From Phoma sp. XZ068 (lineage: Eukaryota > Ascomycota > Dothideomycetes > Pleosporales > Didymellaceae), in contig RBKR01000028.1 of assembly GCA_004835665.1 (NCBI GenBank), forward strand, positions 372,001 to 436,000: a DNA stretch of 64,000 nt, read 5' to 3'. Positions 42,360 to 54,297 of the stretch are shown one piece after another; the stretch's first letter is position 1, and each line of letters starts with the position of its first letter. A program made the translations under genes and the position numbers. Below the pieces are notes generated by a model. The model saw only the letters and a program-made list of their open reading frames with translations, ran no database searches and was not told the origin of the DNA.

Positions 42360-43571
42360 ATGAACAACAGGCCAACCCAGCGCTATGCAGAAATGAGTGC
42401 TGCGGAACGAATGCAATCCACTCTTGAGTCTTACGCCAGGAACCTTCCTGAGCCACCAAAGGCCAGAGCGCCTCTGAGATATGCCCGCCGAACGATTGCA
42501 ATCATCGGATCGACCGGGTTTCTAGGTCCGCACATCGTCGCGTCTTTACTTAAGGAAGATACTAGATCGCACATCTTGTGCCTCAATCGCAACGACGATG
42601 GAGGGGAGAGAACGAAATCGGCCCTCCTGAGGATCATCGGTCTCGAATCGTCCGAGTTACGGCGACTCAGATTCCTCAGAGCAGACTTGGAGCAACGCAA
42701 CTTTGGGCTGGAAGCAACAGAAACGGCTGTGCTTCAGAAGGAAGTGGATGAGCTTATTTTCAACGCCTGGGATACCAATTGGATTAAGCCTCTCGATCAT
42801 TTCAGTCCGTTCTTAAAGGGTATTTGCAACTCGATCTCTTTCTGCGCAGCTGCCAGAAGACACCCCCGCATCACTTTCATTTCTTCTGTTTGCTCAGTGG
42901 GTAATTGGCCCCTTGTGCATCCCGGCCAAAAGGAGATTCCGGAAGACATCGTTCAGGACACCCATACCGCAATGCCGCATGGATATGGCGAGTCGAAATG
43001 GATTGCCGAACAACTTCTCGGCCTAGCGAGCGCAAAGTTCAGCACCACAGTCAATATTGTGCGAGCCGGCCAGATTGGAGGAACGCAGGATCCGAACATG
43101 GGCATATGGCCTGTTCAACGCTGGCTTTGGTCCATTATCATGACCTCTAGAAGACTTGAATACTTTCCTGATAACGTTCAGCCTCTGGACTGGATCCCTG
43201 TGGACTGCCTAGCACAAGGTATAGCGAAGTGCACGAGCGCAGGGTACAGGCTCGATTCTGTTCGGGTTTTCAACATGGTGCATCCGCACCCCGTTCCATG
43301 GAGCACGCTGCATCGCACGCTACAACGTCACTATGGCCTGACAGCAGAACTGGTCGATTTGCCGTACTGGCTGTCCCGTTCGGGCCCAGATGAAGTGAAA
43401 CTACACAGCTTCCTTGCGGCAACAAAAGGGGGAAGAGCGAACAACATGGTCTTCGAGAACGACAACGCCCTTCATGTCTTACCACTAATGCAGCCGATAA
43501 CGCGAGAGCTACTCTTCACTTGGATGGAAAGCTGGGACCTGCCCAGAGATATCGCAAGGGCGAGGATCTGA
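42360..43571 (+). CDS. NRPS-like terminal thioester reductase domain, stand-alone
   Basis: 403 residues from the ATG at 42360. Extended short-chain-dehydrogenase fold: NADP-binding GSTGFLG at residues 50-56, catalytic SS (175-176), and YGESK with Tyr209 and Lys213. The segment VRAGQIGG and the C-terminal MVHPHPVPW pattern are typical of NAD_binding_4 thioester reductases that release products from Lys2-type or NRPS-like enzymes as aldehydes or alcohols. Normally it follows adenylation and carrier domains in one polypeptide. Here it begins right after a linker-like sequence (SAAERMQSTLESYARNLPEP), as if the front of the enzyme had been removed. It may act on a carrier in trans or be a surviving fragment. 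Confidence 0.75.
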   Translation: MNNRPTQRYAEMSAAERMQSTLESYARNLPEPPKARAPLRYARRTIAIIGSTGFLGPHIVASLLKEDTRSHILCLNRNDDGGERTKSALLRIIGLESSELRRLRFLRADLEQRNFGLEATETAVLQKEVDELIFNAWDTNWIKPLDHFSPFLKGICNSISFCAAARRHPRITFISSVCSVGNWPLVHPGQKEIPEDIVQDTHTAMPHGYGESKWIAEQLLGLASAKFSTTVNIVRAGQIGGTQDPNMGIWPVQRWLWSIIMTSRRLEYFPDNVQPLDWIPVDCLAQGIAKCTSAGYRLDSVRVFNMVHPHPVPWSTLHRTLQRHYGLTAELVDLPYWLSRSGPDEVKLHSFLAATKGGRANNMVFENDNALHVLPLMQPITRELLFTWMESWDLPRDIARARI

Positions 43572-46155
43572 CCTGTGCTGAGCTGGACGGCTCAATGTGT
43601 CGCCAGGGCGCGAGTGTCATCGCCGCAAGCACATATATACGTTGGAGATGCAGATCCTAGGCAAAGGCTTCAAGATGTGGGACGAACCTTCCGTCTTGCC
43701 AGAGATATCTTTGTACATCTACCCCAGCGCCTTAAGGATTCGGTTAAGAAACCGAGGTTTGAACATAGCGTAGATCGTGAACTTGGAACTGTAAATTAGC
43801 CTTGCCTCAGGGGCCAATGCCAATTTGGAGAGACTTTGGGCATCTTGAAATCATAGCAAGATACAGACCGTCTTTCCTCTTACTTCTGATATTCATGCGA
43901 GACGGCGCTGACCGCCCAGGCCCGCAACGATGACGGGGAAGATACCACTCGGTCTTCTGTGTCCTGCTACTAGAATCAGCGGCGCTACGATGGTCACGAC
44001 ATGGATAACTGTGTCATTGCATCCGTGTGTATGTGACGCGTGCGTTCCAGCCAGATTAATACGAAGTTCGCCGCAGACGCAGATCTCGTACAGGACCAGG
44101 GCTTGACGCCACAGCGTCTTCGAGGCTCGACACCGATCTGACTGACGGACGTCCGAGAGTATTTACGAAAACAGAGTTCATGTCCAAAGCCTTGTCGTGC
44201 ATCTGGTTAGTCTAACTTTGGGCCTTTCCGCTGGTGGCAGGGTTCCGTCAGGCTCCGTCGGGGAATCGGCTGCGACCTCGAGCCCATGGCGCGTCGTAAA
44301 GCCCTTACAAGATGAGCACAGTCGGGAAAGGAACCGTGTACATGGTCTACTGAGGATGACAAGCCATCGAAACATAGACCTCATCCACACAAGCCGGGGA
44401 CTATCGCGCTTCGCGAGAACCGCCTATCAAAAGACCACAAACCTTCTTTGCCAGCGCGACCATTTCAGTGAATTGTACGCGGACTTGCTTAAGAAATTGT
44501 CAGCTGCTTCGACGATACTGTTCACTTTCAATCGAAGGCATTGTGGGCTTTACAAGAAGCCGCGGAAGCACACACCGTGGGTTTGTTATGTGACGCAAAC
44601 TTATGCGCGATTCACGTAAAGAGGGTGATAATCCGTGTGTGTTCAAAGCGTCCTCGAGCTACCACATCCAGCCCCTGAGACTAGAAACAAAAGACAACCA
44701 GCGGGCTTTAAGATTACGCGGAAACAATCCCCGATAATGCACACTTCAAAGAACAATGACTTGGCCCTGCAGGTTAATTTACGGGTCTCTAGAGTGTGAT
44801 TCTGCGACTTGAGCGTCATCTGTGACTGGGATGGTCATATCGTAGCCAAAGCATGATGTTGTTGCAGAAGTCTTCGTATGGAGTTCGCGAGTAGCCGCCT
44901 AAGACTGTTCTGTATACACCAACGAGTAGACTGAGCTCTATCCAGCGCCTGGTTTCATGAGACTGCGCAAATTCCTTTGACGTTAAAGACCTTACGACAT
45001 GATCGACTTTGTTGTGACTCCTTCAATCATATGGCTGACGCACTCCATAAGTTGGACAGGCTGGAGTAATCGAAGAGGTCGGGGCGGGTTCGAGAGAGTT
45101 CAGCGTAGATGTAACACATTCGAAGTTCTCGAACTGAGCCTTGTATATTTACTCAATACATCTTCATCAATACATCTTGGCCACAGGTGCTACCCATGAC
45201 GGCCCTGGCTCAAGCTGGAACAGCCAAGGCATGCGAGCTTTCAGCGCAGAGGTATGGTCATATCCTTCTTGCCTTGAGCCAAAACTTAAAGCCGTCCTTG
45301 CCTTAACCGTAGAGAACTCCCGTCGACGAGAGGGTCTCTTCTCGCCATCTACGACTGATCCGACCCACTCAACAGCTCGCCTGGCGCGTGACGTTCGAAG
45401 ACCAACATCGCCAGCTCTCTCCACTATTCCTGGCACGACAGATGAGATAGACCGTCGGACCCAAGTGCTGTTACTTGCTTCAGTCGAATGGCTTGTCGCG
45501 TCTTGTGTTCTTTTCCCGGAGCAGACAGGGGCAGCGCCTGCTCGCTTTTGCTCGCGTCTCCGCGAACGCAACGTGCCCTGGTAGTCGTCTGCGTTTCGAG
45601 CCGTACCACGAATGCAATTCGGGAGTGCTGCCACCACTGATCTAGCCGACACCGGAGACGCTGTTGGGTGGCACGAATGTCTGTCAAGATAGATCGGGTC
45701 CAGCAATGGGGGTGTTGATTCGAGGAGTGACTGGCCTGGGCTAAGCAGCAGCAGGCTGTTATCAGCCGCTGCGGGCACAGGCTTCTTCTCTAATTGCATG
45801 GTAGTCGAGTGAAAAGATCTCTCTGGCTTCCCGTTAAGTTCTTTCCATGTCTTCAGATCGTGACTGTACGGTTTATGTGCATCCAGAGACTTTGTGTCAT
45901 AAGCGCGCAGAACGCAAGATCCATCACCATGACTTCGATGCACTTGCAAGCCCAGCTTTCGATGGAGTATGACATTGCCGTAATCACTCTCTTGTCGTGA
46001 CATAACAGCTACGATGACATGGCATGATGACATGGTCTTTACCCTAGTCTTAAGAATCTTCACTCTGAAGATCACCTGGCTCTCTAGAACCCGTCAATCT
46101 CAAGACCCATTCATCCCGTTGCCTTGGTCTCAAGTCTCAGGACAGCTAGCACCGC
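43572..46155. other. intergenic, about 2.6 kb
   Basis: Largest gene-free stretch. A minus-strand frame with an ATG at 46033 runs to 45167, but it is Ser/Arg-rich without family signature and overlaps an opposite-strand frame, so I do not call it. No repeats or transposon ends seen. Confidence 0.4.
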
Positions 46156-49100
46156 ATGGAGCATCTTGACTTCGTCGACCGAGAGGAAAGGCTGGCAGAT
46201 GAGAGACGCAGAAAGCATGTGGGCTCCGCGAGCATTCGACTCGCGTCGCTTGACTACCAGCACAAAGTAGACAATGAGAATGTGAATAGACTGGCGGCTG
46301 TTCTGCGAGCGTCGAGATGTGATCGGACAGACATGATCAATCATGCGATAGCGATAATCGATCAAGACATTCTCGATGGAGCTTTGGCTCTTTCAAATCT
46401 GTCACTTGAGCAGATCGCTGAGGGTAAGGCACGTGGCTATCCAGAACTCTGCCTCCCACCTAGTCTTCAGCTTCAATGCTTGCACGGAGCGGACAGGCTT
46501 GCAGCAGCTGAACAAGTTCTTCGTCCAGACGATCACTTTTGGGTTGTAGACCTCTATCTCGCAGGTGAAGATCGAGCGCTCCCGATCATCGTCTGGCACA
46601 TGCTGACCGCGCTGCAGATATAAGCGCAGACTTGAGACTTGCCTTGGTCGACGCGTACGCGAGTGAAAAGGTCCCCTCGGACGGGGAGTTCTACACAAAG
46701 ATCCGCCAGTATCAGCGTTCTGGTAATCAGTTTTTCAAAGAGCTCTGGCTGGCTCGGCTGGCTGCTGTCAGCAGGCAAAAGAGCAAAAATCTCAAACGGA
46801 TGTTGAACCTTACCGACTACCTGACGGCATTTGACTGCCAGCTAGACATGCCAGGACTTTCGAAAAGCATGATGCTGGGTACGCTCCACACCATGCTTGC
46901 AATGAGATGCGACGAGGTACACGCACCTAGGATCTAAATATGTCCATGTGCTGATGTTGTCAGGAAAACATACGATATCTTAACCACGTCAAGGACGCGT
47001 GGTCAAGAATCATGTCATACGACATCCTGGCCATGAAGAGGTTAGACAGCGACACAGTTCGGGAGCTGGAGCTTACTGCCCCTGGATTTTGTCGCAGAGA
47101 AGAGCATGACCTGTACCGCAAGTTGCTAAATGGTCAGGTCTTCAAACACTTTGATGCCTGTGAACGGGCAAAGATATGGACTGAAGTGCTCACCGTCTCG
47201 AAGGATAGACTGATTCCTTCGCTTCGGTCTTTTTTTGAGGATATCAGATATCTTGAGGGGCCCGCAGGGCTAATCAAGCACATGATTCCCAAGCATTTTA
47301 CGAGCAGCACGCGCGCTGGTCTGACGGCATCGTTGAAGCGTATGTATACGGACGCAAGGCAGAAGCCGGAAACTTGCACTGTTCAAGTATCGACTACTGG
47401 TTTTGAATCTAGGAAGATGAATCTCGCCGATCAGCTCTCAACATTGTCCGCGCAATTGTGGCTAGCTGCGATGCGCGAGAGTCGCAAAGTCTCCGTAGGT
47501 CAAACGAAGAACGTAATGGATCGATTGGCGAGAGGTGAGTACAATCACGATTCGGTCTGCCGGATCGCACGCCTAGCGTCCCGCTTTGGCTTTGAGTCTG
47601 AGCAGATCTGTGATTTGAAAAGGCGATCACCCGATCGAGAAATCGCACGTCGTGCGCTTGAGACGGCCAGGGACCCTGCTCTCTACCGTTACTCAGTGGC
47701 AGAAATGGAGACTTACATTGACCGCATGGTTGAATTCTTCGATGCGGCTTCCAAGATCGAACTTAAGCCGGACACATTTGAATCCACAATCAAGTACCGG
47801 TTTATCAGAGATCCGAACCGGTGTGGTCTTCCGAAACTTTACGACCATCGAGAAGATCAGAGCATGCTTTTCGTTGACAACCTTCTCGGAAAAGTCCACG
47901 GATGCGGTGAGGTCGATTCTTTCTTCGTGCGCAGATCCGTCTATCTGTCGTTCTTTGGCGAATTGGGTAGCATTCTCGGTTGTTCAAAAGCACAAGAGAA
48001 ACGATGTGCTTCAGGAAAGGAGAACAGCCTGGCCGAAGAAGACCAGGCCGTGAATGAAGAAGCAGTGCGCCTCGCCTCGGTTGTGGCCGAGGAGCAACGG
48101 TGGAGTGCAAGGGAAGAATCACCCAATCGACAAGCAGGACGCAGACCGGGCCATCTCAACGGAGAAACATCGAACCAGACTGTAAGTGATCAGGCAGTAG
48201 ATGGCAAGGCACATGTCTGCCACGAGTCGCAAGAGGCAGAGGTAAGTAAAGACAAAGTACCAAGTCATCGCCCGGGAGAGCAGGATGAGCCTTTGTTTGG
48301 AAACATCATAGACATGCTACAGGAAACCATCACCCAGAAAGAAGCCGCGACACGTACTTCATGGCCTTCGAAACCTTACGTGGAAGTCTGTGGCGCAACA
48401 GATACGGTGCCTGTGCATTTCCAATCTGGCCAACCTGCGTCCCCAGATCAATCAATGAGCCGCCTGAAAGACAACGTGGTGGACAAGAGGCAGACTTCGG
48501 ACAAGCTCCACACATGCAAGAGGCTGCGAGGACGGATCACCAAGAGAGACGTGACAAAGAATCTGAATCCAAACAACATGTGGTCGCGTCCGAAGACCCG
48601 TGCACAAGCGAAATCGAGGAAGAACATCGAGAAGTTCATATTGGGTGATGATGATGCCGAGGAACGCCCACCACCTGTGCCAAAACGAGCAACGGTAGTA
48701 GGACAAACCGTCGGCACAGACCAGATCCGGTCAAAATCAGGACGAGATTCACGAGTGCAACCTGAATCGCAACCAGTCTCCGGGCACAAACCAGAGCGAG
48801 GGCCGGGTATTGTAAGACCAACGTATGAAGAGTGTCAGACTACTGACTCGGTGGAGATGGAAGCGCCTGTCCTCAACGTGACAGATGCTCAAATCACTAA
48901 TGAAGAAGATGACAAACGCACGCAGAAGGAAACGCCAACAGTAAAAGGCCAGACCCCAATACATATGAAAGAATATTATGAGCCAGATGTTTCTGCGCGA
49001 CGATCCACCCAGCACCAGATGGCAGAAGTCTGTTCAGAAAGACAAATCCTGGACAGCCAAGGTTGCCTCCAGCCGTGCGACTCGAATCCATCTGCCCTCA

Positions 49101-50815
49101 GGAAAGAATCCAGGGCCGCAAGCACTCAGAAGCAGCTGACAGAGAATATACTGGACGAAAAAAAGCATTTTGTAGAGCTCGAGATAGTGGAAGATGGTGG
49201 AATGAGGACCATTCAAACTCGAGTTGAGCGCAATGAACAAGACATCCGCAACCTCCTCCTGAAGTATCAAAGGAAATATACCAGATACAAATTGCTAGAC
49301 GGTAGTAAAGAGCTGCTTCCAACAGACGACTTTATCAATAAAATAATCAGTGGCGGGGCGTTCACTTTGCGGTCAGTTCCGCGAGGAGATGAGATGGTAA
49401 AACGCCAGCGTCGGTACAGTTGGAGCGATGGACTCGAGCTCAAACGCAACGTCAAAAGAGAGCTTGCAGCAGTAAAGGCTCGACCAAATCAGCGCTTGGA
49501 GAGAGAGGTGAGACCTCTGTGTGGGACCGACATGAGCCTGCTCGACACGCGGAGAGAATTGGTCACTCAGCAAGAAGCACACAATATTCACCTCCTCAGT
49601 TTTGATAGAGGGATTGGTGGGCTCGCATCAAGCTTTGAGAAAGAAGCCTTCCAATTTGGGAATAGGCTTTCAAAGGCGCAGCCCGTTACCTTCCAATCTG
49701 GCCTGTCACAGGAACCAGACAAGCCGGCAGACTGCCCAAGATCGAACAGAAAAACGCAAGATGTACAAACTGCTACAGGCGCTAAGATAAAAAACGACCA
49801 AACGATGAGTAAGCCTCGGAAAAGAAGGCAAGATCGGACGGCGATTGCTACAGAGAGCAGGCGGGGGAAAGAGGCAGGCGCTTCTGGCAAGTCGAGACCG
49901 CGAGCCCCAGGAAAGGCCACGCGACGAATGGGCCGCAGTTCTGGGCGACTGCAAAATGATGATATGACGAATCGAGCACAGCAGTGTCAAGAGGTAGTCG
50001 CAGCGGAACCGAAAGCCGGACGAGATAAACCACCACCAACCGATCCAGCTTCAGTACCGACAGAAGAAGAGGCAGACCGAGAGATCGAACCTACCATACA
50101 GACAGCGAAACAGATCGAACGTGGGGGATTTTCTACTATTACAGTTGTATCACTAGCGTCAGTCCCTACGGCAAGTAATGCCAGAGTCACTGAGGAAAAA
50201 GACGCAGAACATGTGCCAGAAGAAAGACATCATAATCTCAATATAGAGCAAGAGCAAAGCTACGTGCAGTTCACGGAGCTAGAAGGGCTAGAGCAAGCAC
50301 AAGGGGAGCGTGATCGACAATTGATCTCGGTACCTGGACAGGAAAGAGAGGATGGCTCAATACCAGTTCACGCAAAGCCCAGTCCGCCGTGTGACTCGCG
50401 CCTGCTGAATCAGTCCACGACATTCAAAGCTCACTACGGATCAAAGAGCGCAGCTGGCACAACCCCGGATGCAACGGTTCTGATTCACCTCAAAGAAAAG
50501 AGCGAAAATGGATGGACGACCGTTCAAACCATCCCAGTCGCGCCCAATGGCACAGAAGATGCCTTTTGGGCTGTCCGGAGGTTCATTAGAAAGTATGAAA
50601 GTAAGCATCGAGCCTGGAAATCGGAACACAGTGATGGAACACCGATTACAGGACCGGAAAGCGTAAGAAAAGTGATAGAGGATGGCACGTTGGCGATACA
50701 TTTGATACCGACGTCGTGCAAGCCATTCACCGAAAGGAAACGTCCCTACCTCGAGATATCTGATGATAATATGCAGGTAATCAACTCCAGTCCTGCCTGC
50801 TTATATAATGACTAA
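46156..50815 (+). CDS. DUF3723 protein, long charged C-terminus
   Basis: Three exons: 46156-46564, 46618-46916 and 46964-50815, giving 1519 residues in one frame. The first 250 residues carry DUF3723 hallmarks: SIRLASLDYQHKVDNENVNRL, LQCLHGADRLAAAEQVL, WVVDLYLADISADLR, MLGTLHTMLAMRCDEENIRYL. DUF3723 has no known biochemical function and is reported as a recurrent cargo family of fungal Starship giant transposons. The domain is followed by about 900 residues of Gln/Glu/Lys/Arg-rich low-complexity sequence. Two related modules of about 70 residues lie near the C-terminus, the second at the very end. No frame break is seen over 4.6 kb, which argues for selection or recent arrival. No neighbour suggests a pathway. 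Confidence 0.85.
46565..46617 (+). other. DUF3723 gene intron 1
   Basis: 53-bp GTGAAG..TGCAG intron with a CTGAC branch near its end, splitting an Asp codon. Splicing restores the DUF3723 motif across the junction (VVDLYLADISADLRLA). Confidence 0.8.
46917..46963 (+). other. DUF3723 gene intron 2
   Basis: 47-bp GTACAC..GTCAG intron, phase 0, with branch GCTGAT. It joins MRCDE to ENIRYLNH. Confidence 0.8.
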
Positions 50816-52389
50816 GAGCGATCCAGGGCCCTAGCAGACCCACTCAGGGTCAACGAACTGAAACAGAGAGGTGCGGCATCCCTACGTTCGAGGTGCAAAC
50901 TAAACCTATATTCCCTCTGGATATCGATCAACACATATAAAGGCAATGAGCCTGCACGTAGAGCATATGCGACATGACCGTTCATGCGAGCCTAGAGCTA
51001 GTCATGAACGTCGAGAGCCAATTCTTCTCGCCATTGCATGCTGCTTAGTTTTAATGTGCGGTATCAACAAACCTTGATGCCCGGCATGAGACCGACAGTT
51101 GCCGTGGCGAGATGAATCGGGACATGCTCAAGCCCCACAGCTTGGAAAATAAGCACTGTCAGAACGTCTTGGTTGCTGGTCTTTAAGTTGCTATGAGCTC
51201 GTCTTTTCTACCGAAATCTTTGGGAGTACGGTGTGAGGTGTCCTCCAGCGAGCCGGCACCCGGATTCACCTCTCATGACTTGTTCATACGAAAGGTCAAG
51301 CCTTATAAAAGGCCGTGTGTTTGTATTCCTCACTTGTTTTGTTGTAAAGAACTTCTCTGGCTGGGCGATTATGAGTACCTACATAGGCTTGAACGCGTGG
51401 CTGGATTGCCGTTGAAGTCCGTGAATGTTCCATGTCATCCGCTTCTCTACAATCAAGAGTAGCTGGCCCCAAATTTGATCAGCCTTCGATCGGTGACTCT
51501 AGTAGGGTACATTTGCTTGAAGCACTAACTTACATTTGAATACATTCTTTGTCCGCGCTTGGGCCAGATCGGAACTATACCAATTGTGAGAAGGAGACGC
51601 CACCGATACCGTAGACAACGCTAAGCAAGGGGTGGGTATACTGCCGGGCGCACCTACCACTTCCATCAGATAAACCTGTGCATGACTGGCATCCCCAGCT
51701 TCACGTATTTTGCCAATCGCTTCATCTCAATCTGTACCAACCTACTGCAAGCTGCCGCTTCAAGACGGGTGGTGCTGTGGGCACATATGCATCTCGGTTG
51801 GCCTAGCGCATTGGTTTCTAAGGATTCGGATATATAGCACGTCCTCTCATGCATTCTATTCGATCCTGAGGAGTATCAGTCGTATGATTCCATTCGCCGC
51901 AACGTGTTTTCCAGGTGGTTCGGCAACAAAGAGCAAGGCTCATGATCGCTGAACAAAAGAAAAAATTGAAGAGATCCAAGAATGAGCCGACAAGAGGCGT
52001 GCTCAGGTTGTAGAGCAGCGGAGGCTCTACGAAGTTTAGACAGTACATTGATCAGCACGGCGTCTCTGACTTGCGCTAGTACACCCAGAATGAGGAGAAG
52101 AGCTGTCATTACAGGCATCACGGGGCAATGCACTTCTGCGAGGCAGTACGCTACCCATACGCAAAACATGCTATGTCTCGTTGTACCGCTTAAACGCAAG
52201 CGAATGTTTACTTTTCAGCAGCGGAGGCACTTAGCCTCCACTTCGCTGCTCGGGCTTGCGTTAGCGTCACCGCTGCATCCTCGCGAGCTGCCGCACCATA
52301 CCTGGATTTTGGGCCCTTCAAGTATTTCTCTTCCCTCTGCTCGGCAATGGTTTTAACGTGCACACCGTCTATTATTAGCCTGATACATA
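50816..52389. other. intergenic, about 1.6 kb
   Basis: 3' region of the DUF3723 gene facing the 3' end of the MFS gene. No supported gene or transposon. Confidence 0.45.
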
Positions 52390-52404
52390 TAGTAGTAGTA
52401 GTAA

Positions 52405-52485
<81 letters not shown>
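52390..52485 (+). repeat. (TAG)n microsatellite
   Basis: 96 bp, about 32 TAG triplets with one TAA interruption and a TAG-GAG edge. It lies 60 bp downstream of the MFS stop codon, so it may be transcribed as (CUA)n in that gene's 3' UTR. Confidence 0.97.
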
Positions 52486-52545
52486 GAGTAGCATTAGGCG
52501 GGGGACGAAAACGACCGACAGCTCACGTGTCTTCACAACGCCGAC

Positions 52546-54297
52546 TTATGTGCTCCACCGAAAAAGTGGGTGTTTGTTGTCCAAGTCCTGCATTCCGTTC
52601 GCGCTCAGTTCACTCAGCGCTTCGTTCGCCAGAGTCTGCTTCGCGTCCCTCCTGCGATTGTCCCGTGTCATCCACAAACCCAGCAGCAAAAGCGTCAAGA
52701 AGACGGTACTTAGTGACGCTACATTCATTCCGCTCGCAACTTTGTACTGTGGTGCATCGCTGGGCAAATAGCTCCATGTAGCGATCAGACCACCAAGGTT
52801 GCCCAGCATCGCATTAAGACCAATAGCCTGGAGTATGTCAACATATAATTTCACATTTAGATAGTAGAAGTACTTACGGAGGATCTTGCGGTATCACTCA
52901 ACACATTCGCACTCATCTGCGCATTAGCAAGCGCGCCGAATAAGAAGCACCCATGCCTCGCCCCGACAAATAAGGCCCCATATCTCAGATTCGTCTGCGT
53001 ATCATCGCTGCCCAGGAAAATGGCGTATCCAGTCAGCGAGATTAGCGCCCCAGTCATCATGACAATGTTCCTGCGGTCCAAGCGCCAGGACAGTCCAGAG
53101 AAGACCAGTGTGAAGAAAGCGCCAACGGCGAAGGGTGGCACGGAGTAAAGCTGTTGGGTGATGACGCTATGCTCTGGGTATATTGAGCGGACGACGGTGG
53201 GTGTGAAGAAAGAGACACCCTGGGAGTGTCAGCAGGCTATGAGGTAGCCGGGCGAGGGGGAACTCACCTGGATAGTGATTTGGACTAGACCGAGCGAAAT
53301 GGAAGTGAACAGCACAACCGGATTCCAGAGCCCTCTCAAAACCTTGTTCCTATCAAATACATCCAGCGCGCCCGTGACTGCAATGCGCTCATCTTGCACA
53401 CGAGAGACGGCGAGTGTTTTTTCTTCTGGTGTTAACCAACGCGCCTAGATGGTCTGATTAGCAGGCTGAAGGCGGTTCAGTGGAGCCCGCTTACAGTCTC
53501 CGGCCGATCCGTCATGGCCAGCAGTGCCATAAGCGCTAACCCGATAGTGATGACGCCCTCGATGGCGAAAATCATCTGCCATCCCTTCGTATTGCCAAAG
53601 TGATCGAGCTTCAATATTGCACTTGCAAGCAGTCCACTCGCGGCTCCACTGAGAGGCGCCATGACAATGTACAGACTGAGCCTGAACGCCAGCTCACTGA
53701 ATTATAAGCATTAGCGATCGAACCCTTTGTTATCAGCCCATGCCACTTACGATCTCCGATACCACCTCGACATGTAATAACTGCAGCCTCCAAAAAGGCT
53801 CGCCTCAAAAATGCCCAGGAAAAACCTCACGGCTGCTGCTTGGGCGAACGTCTGCCACTCCATCGTCAGCAAAAGCCCCTATTCCCAAAATGTTCTATGT
53901 TTGAAAAACATACCTTGACGAATGCAAAGCTAGTGGTCAGGATACCGAAGATAAGTGTGGTCCCAGGTAGAACCCATCCCGGCCCAATCCACTTGGTCAC
54001 CCACATGGCAGGCACACTAAACAAGATATAAGAAACATAGAAAATGGAAAGTAGAGCATTGAAGTCGTTGCTGTGCAGGTTGAGGGCGCGTTCGAGACCG
54101 GCGAGGCGCGCGTTGCCGATGTTGACGCGGTCAATAGTGCATAAGGCGTAGAGCAGAGCAACGATAGGGACGATGTAGAGGTCTATTTTCCAGCGGAGGC
54201 GGCGTTCTGCTTCTGTAGTGCTGAGGGTACTAGGCAAGCATAAATGTGGCTGTGTGACGGCGACGTTCGGGTCAGGTTTAGTGTAATCTGGGATCAT
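52546..54297 (-). CDS. MFS permease, Dal5/allantoate-type
   Basis: Six exons: 54297-53914, 53851-53751, 53696-53495, 53444-53268, 53219-52878 and 52827-52546. They add up to 1488 nt in one frame, 495 residues. Typical anion:cation symporter features: cytoplasmic N-terminus, RLRWKIDLYIVPIVALLYALCTIDRVNIGNAR in TM1, LSIFYVSYILFSVPAMWV in TM2, AVRFFLGIFEASLFGGC in TM4, SGLLASAI, GWQMIFAIEG and a central loop with DRPET. The second half has TM7-12 including TGYAIFLGS and GCFLFGALANAQMSANV. It should import small anionic nutrients (allantoate, nicotinate or a vitamin) across the plasma membrane; substrate cannot be assigned. No frame break, so probably functional. Confidence 0.88.
52828..52877 (-). 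other. MFS intron 5
   Basis: 50-bp GTAAGT..TCCAG, phase 0; joins DTARSS to AIGLNAML. Confidence 0.8.
53220..53267 (-). other. MFS intron 4
   Basis: 48-bp GTGAGT..CCCAG with CTGAC branch, phase 0. Confidence 0.8.
53445..53494 (-). other. MFS intron 3
   Basis: 50-bp GTAAGC..TCTAG with branch GCTAAT, phase 0; joins DRPET to ARWLTPEE. Confidence 0.8.
53697..53750 (-). other. MFS intron 2
   Basis: 54-bp GTAAGT..TTCAG, phase 2; joins SRWYRRS to ELAFRLSL. Confidence 0.8.
53852..53913 (-). other. MFS intron 1
   Basis: 62-bp GTATGT..TGGCAG with CTGAC branch. This acceptor gives FVKTFAQAAAVRFFLG, the family consensus; a nearer AG would make a 35-bp intron and insert extra residues. Confidence 0.75.

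Noticed and set aside
45167..46033. Minus-strand frame divergent from the DUF3723 gene
   Set aside because: No domain, Ser/Arg-rich, overlaps an opposite frame; not enough to call a gene.
48448..49990. Minus-strand frames inside the DUF3723 gene
   Set aside because: Antisense to a continuous 1284-codon exon; Leu/Phe/Cys-rich shadows.
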